64,000 nt of DNA, taken from assembly GCF_030209175.1 (NCBI RefSeq), contig NZ_JARVSM010000009.1, forward strand, positions 62,001 to 126,000, given 5' to 3'. Source of the stretch: Pseudomonas sp. efr-133-TYG-5 (GTDB lineage Bacteria > Pseudomonadota > Gammaproteobacteria > Pseudomonadales > Pseudomonadaceae). The translations under genes and the position numbers were made by a program. Shown piece after piece: positions 50,617-58,715 of this stretch. The notes beneath the pieces were generated by a model, which did not search any database, was not told the origin of the DNA, and saw nothing but the letters and a program-made list of their open reading frames with translations. How positions within the stretch are numbered: the first letter of the stretch is position 1; each line of letters starts with the position of its first letter.

Positions 50617-51522
50617 TTAGATCTTGGGTTCGTTGCTGATGCCGTGGGGGACGTGGCCGGTGGCGACCACCTCGCGGGCCAGCTCGCAGTGACCGGCCTG
50701 GTCATCGAAGAACACGTCGGCGGCAAACGCTTCGAGAAACGCCGACTTGGTCAGGCCGCCGAGAAACAGCGACTCGTCGAGACGGATGTCCCATTCGCGC
50801 AAGGTGCGGATCACCCGCTCGTGAGCCGGTGCCGAACGCGCGGTGACCAGCGCGGTGCGGATCGGGCAGTCCGTGTCCGGGAACTCGCGCTGCAGCAGGT
50901 TGAGCGCCGCGAGGAAGCCCTTGAACGGACCGCCGCGCAAGGGCTCGCGCGCCGATTCGCGCTCCTTGGCCTGGAATGCCTCCAGGCCACCGGACTGGTA
51001 GACCCGTTCCGATTCGTCGGAAAACAGCACCGCATCACCGTCGAAGGCAATGCGCAACTCATCGCTGGCGGCGCGGCTGGCGCCACCGGACAGAATGGTC
51101 GCCGCAGCGAAACCGGCATCCAGCGCGGCGCGCACATCTTCAGCGTGGGTGGACAGAAACAGGTCGCAGCCAAACGCCTTCAGATACGGATACGGACTGC
51201 GTCCGCCGACAAACGCCGCGCGGGAAATCGCCAGGCCGTAATGGCCGATCGAGTTGAACACGCGCAGGCCGGTGTCGGCGCTGTTGCGCGATACCAGGAT
51301 CACTTCGACCCGGGCGCGGCCGAGGCGACTGTTGAGGTTGAGCAGTTTTTCCACCAGCGGAAAGGCATCGCCCGGGGCGAGGATTTCGTCCTCGTGCTCG
51401 ATCTGGTACTGCCGATAGGCTTCGACACCTTGCGCCAGATAGACCTTGTGGCTCTCGCTCAGGTCGAACAGCGCGCGCGACGAAATCGCCAGCACCAGTT
51501 TGTCATCGATGTTCTTCGCCAT
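50617..51522 (-). CDS. cytosolic 5'-nucleotidase (PF06189 type)
   Basis: 301 residues from ATG 51522 with a GGGGGAAAG site. LVLAISSRALFDLSESHKVY is the N-terminal block; VEVILVSRNSADTGLRVFNSIGHYGLAISRAAFVGGRSPYPYL and LFLSTHAEDVRAALDAG are hallmarks of the 5'-nucleotidase (cN-I like) family of the HAD fold. FFDDQAGHCELA supplies the C-terminal metal Asp. It dephosphorylates nucleoside monophosphates. It may share a transcript with the reductase gene 27 bp upstream. Confidence 0.85.
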   Translation of the reverse strand: MAKNIDDKLVLAISSRALFDLSESHKVYLAQGVEAYRQYQIEHEDEILAPGDAFPLVEKLLNLNSRLGRARVEVILVSRNSADTGLRVFNSIGHYGLAISRAAFVGGRSPYPYLKAFGCDLFLSTHAEDVRAALDAGFAAATILSGGASRAASDELRIAFDGDAVLFSDESERVYQSGGLEAFQAKERESAREPLRGGPFKGFLAALNLLQREFPDTDCPIRTALVTARSAPAHERVIRTLREWDIRLDESLFLGGLTKSAFLEAFAADVFFDDQAGHCELAREVVATGHVPHGISNEPKI

Positions 51523-51549
51523 TCTTTCCCCCACCTGGCAGAAACCGCT

Positions 51550-52506
51550 TCAAGTGTTGCGTCGATCAATGAACGCCAGGCTGCGGTGCAGCGCTTCGAT
51601 TCGCGGCAACTCGCAGCCCGCGGCCCTGGCTGCCGCCAGCGGTCGAGCATAGATCGCTTCCAGTTCCAGCGGTCGCTTGTGCAGGAAGTCGTGGTACATG
51701 CTCGGCCAGTAGTCGGGCATTTTCTCGGTCATCATGAACAGGTATTCGGCGTACCCGGGCGGGATGTCGTGACCGCAGGCCTTGGCGCCCTGCACCACCT
51801 CGGCCATCAGCGCCTGGATCAGCGCGCGGCTGTCGGCATCGGCCATCAGCGGTGTCGTGCTGGCACCCAGCAGTACCGAAAGACCGTTATAGGGAATGTT
51901 CCACACCAGTTTCTGCCAGCGCGCCTGATGCAGATTGGGCATCGCCTGGGAGTCGATGCCCGCGGCGCGGAACAGTCCGGCGCCCTCCTCGACGATCGCC
52001 ATGCGCGCCGCTTCGGCGCTGGCCGGGCCGCTGTGGTAGCCGATATTCACCGCGCCGAGGGCCTGGTGAGTGATCTGCCCGGGCGCGTCGCGATGAACGC
52101 AGATCAGGCACAACCCGCCCAACAGATGCAGCGATTCGGGCAACAGCGCACGCAGACCGTCCTCGACATCCAGCCCATTCTGCAGCACCAGCACCTTCGC
52201 TCCGGGCTTCGCTGCCTGGATGATCGACGGTGCCAGCCCGGCATTGCTGGTGGTCTTGGCGCCGACCAGCAGCCAGTCGCAGGGCGGCATGTCCTGCGCC
52301 GACGAGTAGGCCTGCACCGGGTTCAGCGTCAGCTGGCCGTGCACCGCGCTGTCGACGTGCAAGCCGTGCTCGGCGACGGCGCTGAACTCACTGCGCAAGA
52401 GAAAATGCACATCACACCCGGCCCGCGCCAACATCAGGCCGTAGAAACCTCCGATCGCCCCGGTGCCGATAATCCCCACCACCGGTTGCTTGACTGCCGC
52501 CATCAT
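51550..52506 (-). CDS. 2-dehydropantoate 2-reductase-like protein
   Basis: 318 residues. NAD(P)-binding GIIGTGAIGGFYGLMLARAG at the N-terminus, VLVGAKTTSNAGLAPSI and LVLQNGLDVED, then the helical C-terminal ApbA_C domain with KLVWNIPYNGLSVLLGASTTPLM. Ketopantoate reductase makes pantoate for coenzyme A; Pseudomonas genomes often carry paralogues whose substrates are unknown, so the enzyme name is only a family call. It begins at the ATGA overlap with the upstream thioredoxin-like gene (ATG 52503 also possible). Confidence 0.88.
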   Translation of the reverse strand: MMAAVKQPVVGIIGTGAIGGFYGLMLARAGCDVHFLLRSEFSAVAEHGLHVDSAVHGQLTLNPVQAYSSAQDMPPCDWLLVGAKTTSNAGLAPSIIQAAKPGAKVLVLQNGLDVEDGLRALLPESLHLLGGLCLICVHRDAPGQITHQALGAVNIGYHSGPASAEAARMAIVEEGAGLFRAAGIDSQAMPNLHQARWQKLVWNIPYNGLSVLLGASTTPLMADADSRALIQALMAEVVQGAKACGHDIPPGYAEYLFMMTEKMPDYWPSMYHDFLHKRPLELEAIYARPLAAARAAGCELPRIEALHRSLAFIDRRNT

Positions 52507-52889
52507 GGCAACTCCTCTGCAATTCGTTGCAGCGCCCGGGCCACGCCGGCATTCAGCTCGTCGCAGCTCAGGCGCGCGTGCACCGCACCAAAGAACTCAC
52601 CGTCGCGTACGACAAACAGCGCCGGTAAATGAAAGACCTGATAACGCTCCACCAGCCCACCGTTGTCGCCGGCGTCGATCCAGCACAGGCGATCGATCGC
52701 CAGCTGCATTGCCGGCAGCGCCTCGCGGGCGAACCGGCAGCTGGCGCAGCCGACACTGGTGAAAATCACCAGCGACACGCCGCGCATCGCCAGCAGCCGC
52801 TGGTCGGCGTCGAAATCGGTCAGTTGCGATTCGACCACTATACTGGGGGAAACAATGTCAAATGGCCGACACAGGGAGTCTGTGCTCAT
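52503..52889 (-). CDS. thioredoxin-like protein with CASC active site
   Basis: 128 residues from ATG 52889. The redox motif is VIFTSVGCASCRFAREALPAM (CxxC near residues 49-52), and the cis-Pro block is YQVFHLPALFVV. No signal peptide is visible, so it should act in the cytosol. Its start codon overlaps, on the opposite strand, the start codon of the PilZ gene. A GAGG lies 13 nt before the ATG, a wide spacing; an internal start such as the GTG before VESQLTDF cannot be excluded. It is co-translated with the reductase (ATGA). Confidence 0.8.
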   Translation of the reverse strand: MSTDSLCRPFDIVSPSIVVESQLTDFDADQRLLAMRGVSLVIFTSVGCASCRFAREALPAMQLAIDRLCWIDAGDNGGLVERYQVFHLPALFVVRDGEFFGAVHARLSCDELNAGVARALQRIAEELP

Positions 52890-53331
52890 GGGACGGTTTA
52901 TTCCTCATCCGGACGATGTGCCCGTCGAATTAACGTTGCTCAAACCTGAGTGTATTTCGCGACATCAGCTGCACACTATCAGCCTCGGCGGGATCGCTTG
53001 CAATTACCACCGCGCGTGGCGCCACGGTACGGCGTTGCAAGTGCGGATGCCGACGCTCAACGCCGACATCTGTTATCCGGGCTATGTGGCGTGGTGCCTG
53101 CGCCGCAAGAAAGGCTATCTGGTGGGCATCGCCTTCACCGACGAGCAGACGCTGTTCAGCGCGCGAATGGGTGAGCAAGTGTGTCAGATCGAGCGCTATT
53201 GCCGCCTCAACGATGCCCACGACGATCTTCAGGATATCCAGGCCCTCGCCCTGCAATGGGTCGAGCAGCACGCCGACGAGTTTTCCCACGACAGCGTGCG
53301 CAAGGCTTTCGCCCAGCCCGTGCTGGAATAG
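52888..53331 (+). CDS. PilZ-like domain protein with degenerate c-di-GMP motifs
   Basis: 147 residues from ATG 52888, behind GGGAG. The fold signature is VELTLLKPECISRHQLHTISLGGIACNYHRAWRHGTALQVRMPTLN ... YPGYVAWCLRRKKGYLVGIAFTDE, as in PilZ domains. The usual RxxxR start is not evident and the D/NxSxxG motif reads TISLGG, so binding of c-di-GMP is doubtful. A helical tail follows (residues 100-147). A candidate -10 (TATACT, 52838-52843) lies inside the divergent thioredoxin-like gene. Confidence 0.75.
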   Translation: MGRFIPHPDDVPVELTLLKPECISRHQLHTISLGGIACNYHRAWRHGTALQVRMPTLNADICYPGYVAWCLRRKKGYLVGIAFTDEQTLFSARMGEQVCQIERYCRLNDAHDDLQDIQALALQWVEQHADEFSHDSVRKAFAQPVLE

Positions 53332-53518
53332 CGCGGATTTCGCCCTGGGTTCGCCCGCGACGTGCAAACCAGGGCAAACACCCGGCAAACCGTTACTTGC
53401 CCATTGTCGAGCAGGCGCCTAACGCGCTAAGGTTCCGCTCCCCGACGCGCTTAAATCTGCTGTGCTCCGCCGCGCGGGGATCGCTGGCGGCCGGCACCCG
53501 TGACCTGACGAGTAAACG

Positions 53519-54595
53519 ATGGCTGATTTACCGATCAACGACTTGAACGTCGCCTCCAACGAGACCCTGATCACTCCCGATCAGCTCAAGCGTGATATTC
53601 CGCTGAGCGACGCTGCCCTGCGCACCGTCACCAAAGGTCGCGAAGTAATCCGCAATATTCTCGATGGCACCGACCATCGTCTGTTCGTGGTGATCGGGCC
53701 CTGCTCGATCCACGACATCAAGGCGGCCCACGAGTACGCCGATCGCCTCAAGGTGCTGGCGGCGGAAGTCTCCGACACGCTGTACCTGGTCATGCGCGTG
53801 TATTTCGAAAAACCGCGCACCACCGTCGGCTGGAAAGGCCTGATCAACGACCCGTACCTGGACGACTCGTTCAAGATCCAGGACGGTCTGCACATCGGTC
53901 GCCAACTGCTGCTGGACCTGGCGGAAAAAGGCCTGCCGACCGCGACCGAAGCCCTCGACCCGATCTCCCCGCAGTACCTGCAGGACCTGATCAGCTGGTC
54001 GGCCATCGGCGCACGCACCACCGAATCCCAGACTCACCGCGAGATGGCCTCCGGCCTGTCTTCGGCAGTCGGTTTCAAGAACGGCACCGACGGCGGCCTG
54101 ACCGTCGCCATCAACGCCCTGCAGTCGGTTTCCAGCCCGCACCGCTTCCTCGGGATCAACCAGGAAGGTGGCGTGTCCATCGTCACCACCAAGGGCAACG
54201 CCTACGGTCACGTGGTGCTGCGTGGCGGTAACGGCAAGCCGAACTACGACTCGGTCAGCGTCGCCCTGTGCGAACAGGCGCTGAACAAGGCGAAGATCAA
54301 GCCGAACATCATGGTCGATTGCAGCCACGCCAACTCCAACAAGGACCCGGCCCTGCAACCGCTGGTGATGGAGAACGTGGCCAACCAGATCCTCGAAGGC
54401 AACCAGTCGATCATCGGCCTGATGGTCGAGAGCCACCTCAACTGGGGCTGCCAGGCGATCCCGAAAGACCTCGCCGACCTGCAATACGGCGTGTCGATCA
54501 CCGATGCCTGCATCGACTGGTCCGCCACCGAGAACACCTTGCGCAGCATGCACGCCAAGCTCAAGGATGTCCTGCCGAAACGTCAGCGCAGCTGA
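53519..54595 (+). CDS. aroF: class I 3-deoxy-7-phosphoheptulonate (DAHP) synthase
   Basis: 358 residues, the AroF/AroG/AroH length. Key blocks: FVVIGPCSIHDIKAAHEYA, VMRVYFEKPRTTVGWKGLINDP, EALDPISPQYLQDLISWSAIGARTTESQTHREMASGLS, and VDCSHANSNKDPALQP with the metal-binding residues. It performs the same first shikimate step as the class II enzyme at 38 kb and probably responds to a different aromatic amino acid. Which of the three feedback types it is cannot be read with certainty. A strong terminator follows. Confidence 0.93.
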   Translation: MADLPINDLNVASNETLITPDQLKRDIPLSDAALRTVTKGREVIRNILDGTDHRLFVVIGPCSIHDIKAAHEYADRLKVLAAEVSDTLYLVMRVYFEKPRTTVGWKGLINDPYLDDSFKIQDGLHIGRQLLLDLAEKGLPTATEALDPISPQYLQDLISWSAIGARTTESQTHREMASGLSSAVGFKNGTDGGLTVAINALQSVSSPHRFLGINQEGGVSIVTTKGNAYGHVVLRGGNGKPNYDSVSVALCEQALNKAKIKPNIMVDCSHANSNKDPALQPLVMENVANQILEGNQSIIGLMVESHLNWGCQAIPKDLADLQYGVSITDACIDWSATENTLRSMHAKLKDVLPKRQRS

Positions 54596-54613
54596 CCGCG
54601 GTTTCGCAGGCAT

Positions 54614-54644
54614 AAAAAAACGCCGGGCTCAGCCCGGCGTTTTT
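54614..54644. terminator. bidirectional terminator after aroF
   Basis: Stem AAACGCCGGG / CCCGGCGTTT with loop CTCAG, an A run before and T run after. It separates aroF from the convergent acetyltransferase gene. Confidence 0.92.
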
Positions 54645-54660
54645 GTGTGCGATGGTTTTT

Positions 54661-54942
54661 TCAGATCTTGGCGGTGCGCCGCTGGTGGCGCTCCATGTAG
54701 CGCTCCACGTAGGAGCACGACGGAATCACGGTGTAGCCCATTTCATCGGCATATTGCAGCGCCCGCTCGGTCAGGGCCGCCGCGATGCCACGGCCACGCA
54801 GGGCGTTGGGCACGAAGGTGCGGTAGATATCCAGGGTCTGTTTTCCCAGATCCATATAGGTCAGATAGGCACGATGACCGTCCACATTGGTCTCGAACTG
54901 ATGACCAGCCTGGTCATGGTGGATGGACAACGCCTCGCTCAT
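54661..54942 (-). CDS. YjdJ-type GNAT N-acetyltransferase
   Basis: 93 residues from ATG 54942 behind GAGGAG. The small GNAT subtype: YLTYMDLGKQTLDIYRTFVPNALRGRGIAAALTERALQYADEMGYTVIPSCSYVERYMERH. RGRGIAAAL is the acetyl-CoA binding loop, and PSCSYVERYM the C-terminal signature of the YjdJ/GTL3 group. The substrate is unknown; this is a single gene. Confidence 0.92.
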   Translation of the reverse strand: MSEALSIHHDQAGHQFETNVDGHRAYLTYMDLGKQTLDIYRTFVPNALRGRGIAAALTERALQYADEMGYTVIPSCSYVERYMERHQRRTAKI

Positions 54943-55573
54943 CACTACTCCTCGCGGGTCTTTAATGCGACCCCTACCTTACCGATGTTTTCCCGGCGAA
55001 GGAACATCTACGCCACCCCGTGCCTGATGGACACCGAAAACAGCTGCACCGATCTTGCGCAACAGAGCACGTAACAAATATTAGGCACCATTGGCGCAAA
55101 TGCTCAAGGTGCCCTCGTCATCATGCTCACGGCTGCAGCGACTGCGGTGGACGCAGGGTCGATCCGGGCGTGAATCCGCCCCAAAAGCCTGAACATTGCC
55201 GGATGTTGAGACTTAAGACGTGCGGCCTTTTTTAAAGTCACCTCAAGATGGACAAAGATAGGTGAGGCATCTCACAGAATCGCAATGAAAGTGTGGACGA
55301 ATTGATATAGACAGACTTTAGCCAGATCGCGCAAAACAGCACCCGACAACGGGAACTTTTTCTCATTAACTCGCTCAGCGCGGGGCTTGCAGCTGGATAT
55401 TTTTTATACAGCGCAGTTAAAAGTTGCTCGAAAAAGAATCAACGCCTACAATTTTTTTTGCTTCTTGCGCTACGTCAGTTTACTTACTACAAGTAATGGG
55501 TAGTATGTACGCCGGCTATTTCCTCAATCGGAGGAGACAGCCACTTAATTGAAAGTCCTTGAAGGGGAACACG
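54943..55573 (+). promoter_or_regulatory. long intergenic region upstream of oprI, with oprI promoter
   Basis: About 630 bp. TTGCTC (55424-55429) and TACAAT (55447-55452) are exactly 17 bp apart, predicting a start near 55459 and a leader of about 115 nt for oprI. Upstream, 54990-55400 contains small hairpins (GGGCG-TGAATC-CGCCC near 55166; TGAG-GCAT-CTCA near 55264) and AT-rich stretches but no gene. The size leaves room for a small RNA, which I cannot confirm. Confidence 0.6.
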
Positions 55574-55825
55574 ATGAACAACGTTCTGAAATTCTCTGCT
55601 CTGGCTCTGGCCGCAGTTCTGGCTACCGGTTGCAGCAGCGCATCGAAAGAAACCGAAGCACGTCTGACCGCTACTGAAGACGCAGCTGCTCGCGCCCAAG
55701 CTCGTGCAGACGAAGCTTACCGTAAAGCTGATGAAGCTCTGGCTGCTGCTCAAAAAGCACAACAGACTGCTGACGAAGCTAACGAGCGCGCTCTGCGCAT
55801 GCTGGACAAAGCTAGCCGCAAGTAA
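55574..55825 (+). CDS. oprI: major outer-membrane lipoprotein OprI
   Basis: 83 residues from ATG 55574 behind AAGGGG. The lipoprotein signal ends in LAAVLATGC with the lipidated Cys at residue 20. The mature part is one long heptad-type helix rich in Ala and charged residues (ETEARLTATEDAAARAQARADEAYRKADEALAAAQKAQQTADEANERALRML) ending in DKASRK, whose C-terminal Lys can be linked to peptidoglycan. It is the Lpp-type lipoprotein of Pseudomonas and one of its most abundant proteins. Codon use is biased (GCT, CGT, GAA) as in highly expressed genes. Confidence 0.97.
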   Translation: MNNVLKFSALALAAVLATGCSSASKETEARLTATEDAAARAQARADEAYRKADEALAAAQKAQQTADEANERALRMLDKASRK

Positions 55826-55846
55826 TAATCCCTCGGGATTGTTATC

Positions 55847-55878
55847 AAGCCGACCCATTTCCTGGGTCGGCTTTTTTG
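55847..55878 (+). terminator. rho-independent terminator after oprI
   Basis: Stem AAGCCGACCCA / TGGGTCGGCTT, loop TTTCC, followed by TTTT; 21 bp after the stop codon. Confidence 0.93.
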
Positions 55879-55901
55879 TGCCCGCACCTTTCTGCACGGC
55901 A

Positions 55902-55936
55902 CAAAAAAACCCGCCGATGCAGGCATCGGCGGGTTG
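55902..55936 (-). terminator. rho-independent terminator of the L,D-transpeptidase gene
   Basis: Stem AACCCGCCGATGC / GCATCGGCGGGTT with a 2-nt loop, and on the minus strand followed by a run of T's. It ends the convergent L,D-transpeptidase transcript. Confidence 0.93.
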
Positions 55937-55948
55937 GTCTTGCACAGC

Positions 55949-56917
55949 TTATTGCAGGTCGATCGGCGCGCTCGAGACGATCGGCGCCGACGTGTTCGGC
56001 GTGCCGATCTCGGTTGGCAGGCCATCTTCGGCCGCCACCACATCCCGCACCACATCCCAGTTCATGCGCAGGTTGTTGGTGATGTCTTCACGCTTGAGCA
56101 TCGCGTTGATCACGGCGGTGTGCTTGTCGACCACCGACGGGTTGCCCTTGTCGTCGATCGGTGTGTGCGCTTCCAGGTAAACCTTGCCGCCACTGCGACC
56201 GAACTTGTAGGCATCGTTGATGATGCGCACCGAAGTACCGACCGGCACCATGCTGGCCATCTCCAGCACGTTGTTGTTGAACATGCGGAAGCAACCGTGG
56301 CTGGTGCGCATGCCGATGCCGAACTTCTTGTTCGAACCGTGGATCAGGTAACCCGGCGTACCGAGGCTGAACTTGAACGGACCCAGCGGGTTGTCGGGAC
56401 CGGCCGGCACCACGTTGGGCAGCGGGTCACCGTCGGCGGCGTGCTCAGCCTTGATCGAGGCTGGCGGCGTCCAGGTCGGGTTCGGCGTCTTGGCGGTGAT
56501 CGTGGTGTGCGCAATCGGCGAACCCCAGCCCTCGCGGCCGATGCCCAACGGGAAGGTGTACACCACGTTGCGGCCTTTCGGGAAATAGTAGAGGCGGTAT
56601 TCGGCGAGGTTGATCACGATGCCTTCACGCGGCCCGGGCGGGAGGATGAAACGGGTCGGCAGGACGATCTCGGTGCCAGCGCCCGGCAACCAGGCATCGA
56701 CGCCCGGGTTGGCCGCGACCATCTCCGAATAGCCCAGGTCATAGGCGGTGCCCAGGTCGGCGAAGGTGTCTTCGTACTTGGCCTTGATCACCTGCACCTG
56801 GCCGATGATGTCCTCACCGGGCGGTGGCAGGGGAAACTCCAATGCAGCAACGGGACCGGCCATACACAGGGCGGCAAGTGACAGGCAGCGGGTGACGGCA
56901 GGAAAGCGCGGCAACAT
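55949..56917 (-). CDS. L,D-transpeptidase (YkuD/ErfK type) with N-terminal LysM-like domain
   Basis: 322 residues from ATG 56917, which has AAGGA at good spacing; upstream ATGs at 56926 and 56935 are alternatives. A signal peptide ends near residue 23 (SLAALCMAGPVAA). A LysM-like domain (about 40-85: YEDTFADLGTAYDLGYSEMVAANPGVDAWLPGAGTEIVLPT) precedes the YkuD domain with GYLIHGSNKKFGIGMRTSHGCFRM, containing the catalytic His and Cys. It forms 3-3 crosslinks in peptidoglycan or attaches lipoproteins such as OprI. It converges on oprI, whose product is a plausible substrate. Confidence 0.92.
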   Translation of the reverse strand: MLPRFPAVTRCLSLAALCMAGPVAALEFPLPPPGEDIIGQVQVIKAKYEDTFADLGTAYDLGYSEMVAANPGVDAWLPGAGTEIVLPTRFILPPGPREGIVINLAEYRLYYFPKGRNVVYTFPLGIGREGWGSPIAHTTITAKTPNPTWTPPASIKAEHAADGDPLPNVVPAGPDNPLGPFKFSLGTPGYLIHGSNKKFGIGMRTSHGCFRMFNNNVLEMASMVPVGTSVRIINDAYKFGRSGGKVYLEAHTPIDDKGNPSVVDKHTAVINAMLKREDITNNLRMNWDVVRDVVAAEDGLPTEIGTPNTSAPIVSSAPIDLQ

Positions 56918-57064
56918 CCGGAACATCCTTCGCATGATCAACAGGGTATAAGAACGCGATTGTACACCGCGCCTCGGGAATTCGGGGAGATGCGCCGATG
57001 GGCAGGCCGAACTCTTCATGGAGAGGCACGCGCCGGTCAGGCCGCGCGTGGATGCCCTTCGATC

Positions 57065-57358
57065 CTAGAGTTCGAAACGCAGCTCAGGCCAGATCGGCGA
57101 AGTGCCGCGCTTCTGGGATTCGAGGATCGCCCGGCACAGTGAACACAGGCGCTGATCCTGGAACACCCGCCGGTCCACGCTCGACCAGCGCGGTTGCGCC
57201 GGCAGCAGACTGCCGCACAGGGTGCGATCCGCCGAGCCACCGAGTTCGAGTTGACGGGTCACCAGATGCACCCGCACTTCCTGGCAGGCGAACAGATCCA
57301 GCTGCTCGTCAGGCTCGATCAGTTGGTAGGCGAACAGGGACCAGGCGGAACGCGGCAT
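57065..57358 (-). CDS. hypothetical protein with CxxC pair
   Basis: 97 residues from ATG 57358 behind TGGAG. No domain recognised. Notable is RLCSLCRAILESQKRG near residue 77, plus two more Cys at FACQE and TLCGS, so a metal-binding or redox role is possible. It seems Pseudomonas-specific and sits between the L,D-transpeptidase and tesA genes, as I recall for PA2855. Confidence 0.75.
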   Translation of the reverse strand: MPRSAWSLFAYQLIEPDEQLDLFACQEVRVHLVTRQLELGGSADRTLCGSLLPAQPRWSSVDRRVFQDQRLCSLCRAILESQKRGTSPIWPELRFEL

Positions 57359-57415
57359 CGGGGGCTCCAAATAAGGGGGCGCCACATTAGCCGAAAGCCT
57401 GCCGCTAGAAAAGCC

Positions 57416-58021
57416 TCATAGCAGCGGTTTTAGCGTCGGCCAGACATTTTCCAGCAACTTGCCCTGGGCCCCGGCTGCCGGGTGCAGACCGTCAGCCTGC
57501 ATCAGGTCCGGATGACCGCCCACCCCATCGAGGAAAAACGGCACCAGCGGGATGTTTTTCTCGGTGGCGAGTTTGCCGTAGACCTCGGCGAAGGCATCGG
57601 TGTAGCGCTTGCCGTAATTGGGCGGCAACTGCATGCCGAGTAATAGCACCTTGGCGCCACTGGTTCGCGAGCTGTCGATCATCGCCGCAAGGTTTTGTTG
57701 CAATTGCGTTGGCGGCATTCCGCGCAAGCCGTCATTGCCACCCAGTTCGAGGATCACCAGTTGCGGCTTATGCTCTGCAAGCAGCGCCGGCAGCCGCGCC
57801 TGGCCTCCGGCACTGGTGTCGCCACTGATGGAGGCATTGACCACTTTGTCGTCAAAACCTTCGGCCTTGAGCCGTTGTTCGAGCAACGACACCCACCCCA
57901 GGCGGGTATCCAGCCCGAAACCGGCGCTGATACTATCGCCAACGATCAGGACTGTACCCGCCGCTGCGTTCTGGGCCATGCACATCAAGGCCAGGCCAGC
58001 ACTCAAAAACCACACACGCAT
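57416..58021 (-). CDS. tesA: TesA-like arylesterase/thioesterase I (SGNH hydrolase)
   Basis: 201 residues from ATG 58021 behind GGAG. A signal peptide (VWFLSAGLALMCMAQNAAA) ends near residue 21. Block I is TVLIVGDSISAGFGLD (nucleophile Ser), block III LVILELGGNDGLRG, and block V ADGLHPAAGAQ with the catalytic Asp and His. A periplasmic multifunctional esterase. Its start is only 10 bp from the start of the divergent ybbA, so each promoter must lie inside the other gene. Confidence 0.94.
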   Translation of the reverse strand: MRVWFLSAGLALMCMAQNAAAGTVLIVGDSISAGFGLDTRLGWVSLLEQRLKAEGFDDKVVNASISGDTSAGGQARLPALLAEHKPQLVILELGGNDGLRGMPPTQLQQNLAAMIDSSRTSGAKVLLLGMQLPPNYGKRYTDAFAEVYGKLATEKNIPLVPFFLDGVGGHPDLMQADGLHPAAGAQGKLLENVWPTLKPLL

Positions 58022-58031
58022 CGGATTCTCC

Positions 58032-58715
58032 ATGGGCGCAAGCATTCTCACCGCGAAGAACCTTAGCAAAGTGGTTCCCAGCGCGGAAGGTGAACTGACC
58101 ATCCTGCACGAACTCAGCCTGGAACTGAACAAGGGCGACAGCCTGGCCATCGTCGGCGCGTCCGGTTCCGGCAAATCCACCCTGCTCGGCCTGCTCGCCG
58201 GGCTCGACCTGCCGAGCGGTGGCGAAGTGGTTCTGGCCGGCCAGGCCCTGAGCAACCTCGATGAAGACCAGCGCGCGCGCATCCGCGCCGAGCACGTCGG
58301 TTTCGTCTTCCAGTCGTTCCAGCTGCTCGACAGCCTCAACGCCCTGGAAAACGTCATGCTGCCGCTGGAGCTCGATGGCCGCAAAGACGCCCGCAGCCGC
58401 GCCACCGAACTGCTGCAACGGGTCGGCCTCGGCCAGCGCCTGACCCACTCGCCGCGCCAGCTCTCCGGCGGCGAACAGCAGCGGGTGGCGATTGCCCGCG
58501 CCTTCGCCGCCGAACCGGACGTGCTGTTCGCCGACGAGCCCACCGGCAACCTCGACAGTCACACCGGCGAGCGCATCAGCGACTTGCTGTTCGAATTGAA
58601 CAAGGAACGCGGCACCACCCTGGTGCTGGTGACCCACGACGAACGCCTGGCCCATCGCTGCCGGCGCCTGATCCGACTTGAAGCCGGCCTGTTGGTCGCC
58701 CCTCTGGAGCCTTGA
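58032..58715 (+). CDS. ybbA: ABC transporter ATP-binding protein YbbA
   Basis: 227 residues. Walker A is IVGASGSGKSTLLGLLAGLD, signature LSGGEQQRVAIARAFAAEPDVLFADEPTGNLDS (Walker B included), and the H-loop LVTHDERLA. It belongs to the MacB/LolD subfamily, which works with FtsX-type permeases without pumping through a channel. It is followed immediately by the permease gene (TGATG overlap). Confidence 0.94.
   Translation: MGASILTAKNLSKVVPSAEGELTILHELSLELNKGDSLAIVGASGSGKSTLLGLLAGLDLPSGGEVVLAGQALSNLDEDQRARIRAEHVGFVFQSFQLLDSLNALENVMLPLELDGRKDARSRATELLQRVGLGQRLTHSPRQLSGGEQQRVAIARAFAAEPDVLFADEPTGNLDSHTGERISDLLFELNKERGTTLVLVTHDERLAHRCRRLIRLEAGLLVAPLEP

Noticed and set aside
50644..52632. 662-codon plus-strand open frame
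   Set aside because: Antisense across the nucleotidase and reductase genes; the translation has the His/Arg/Gln-rich low-complexity look of a GC shadow.
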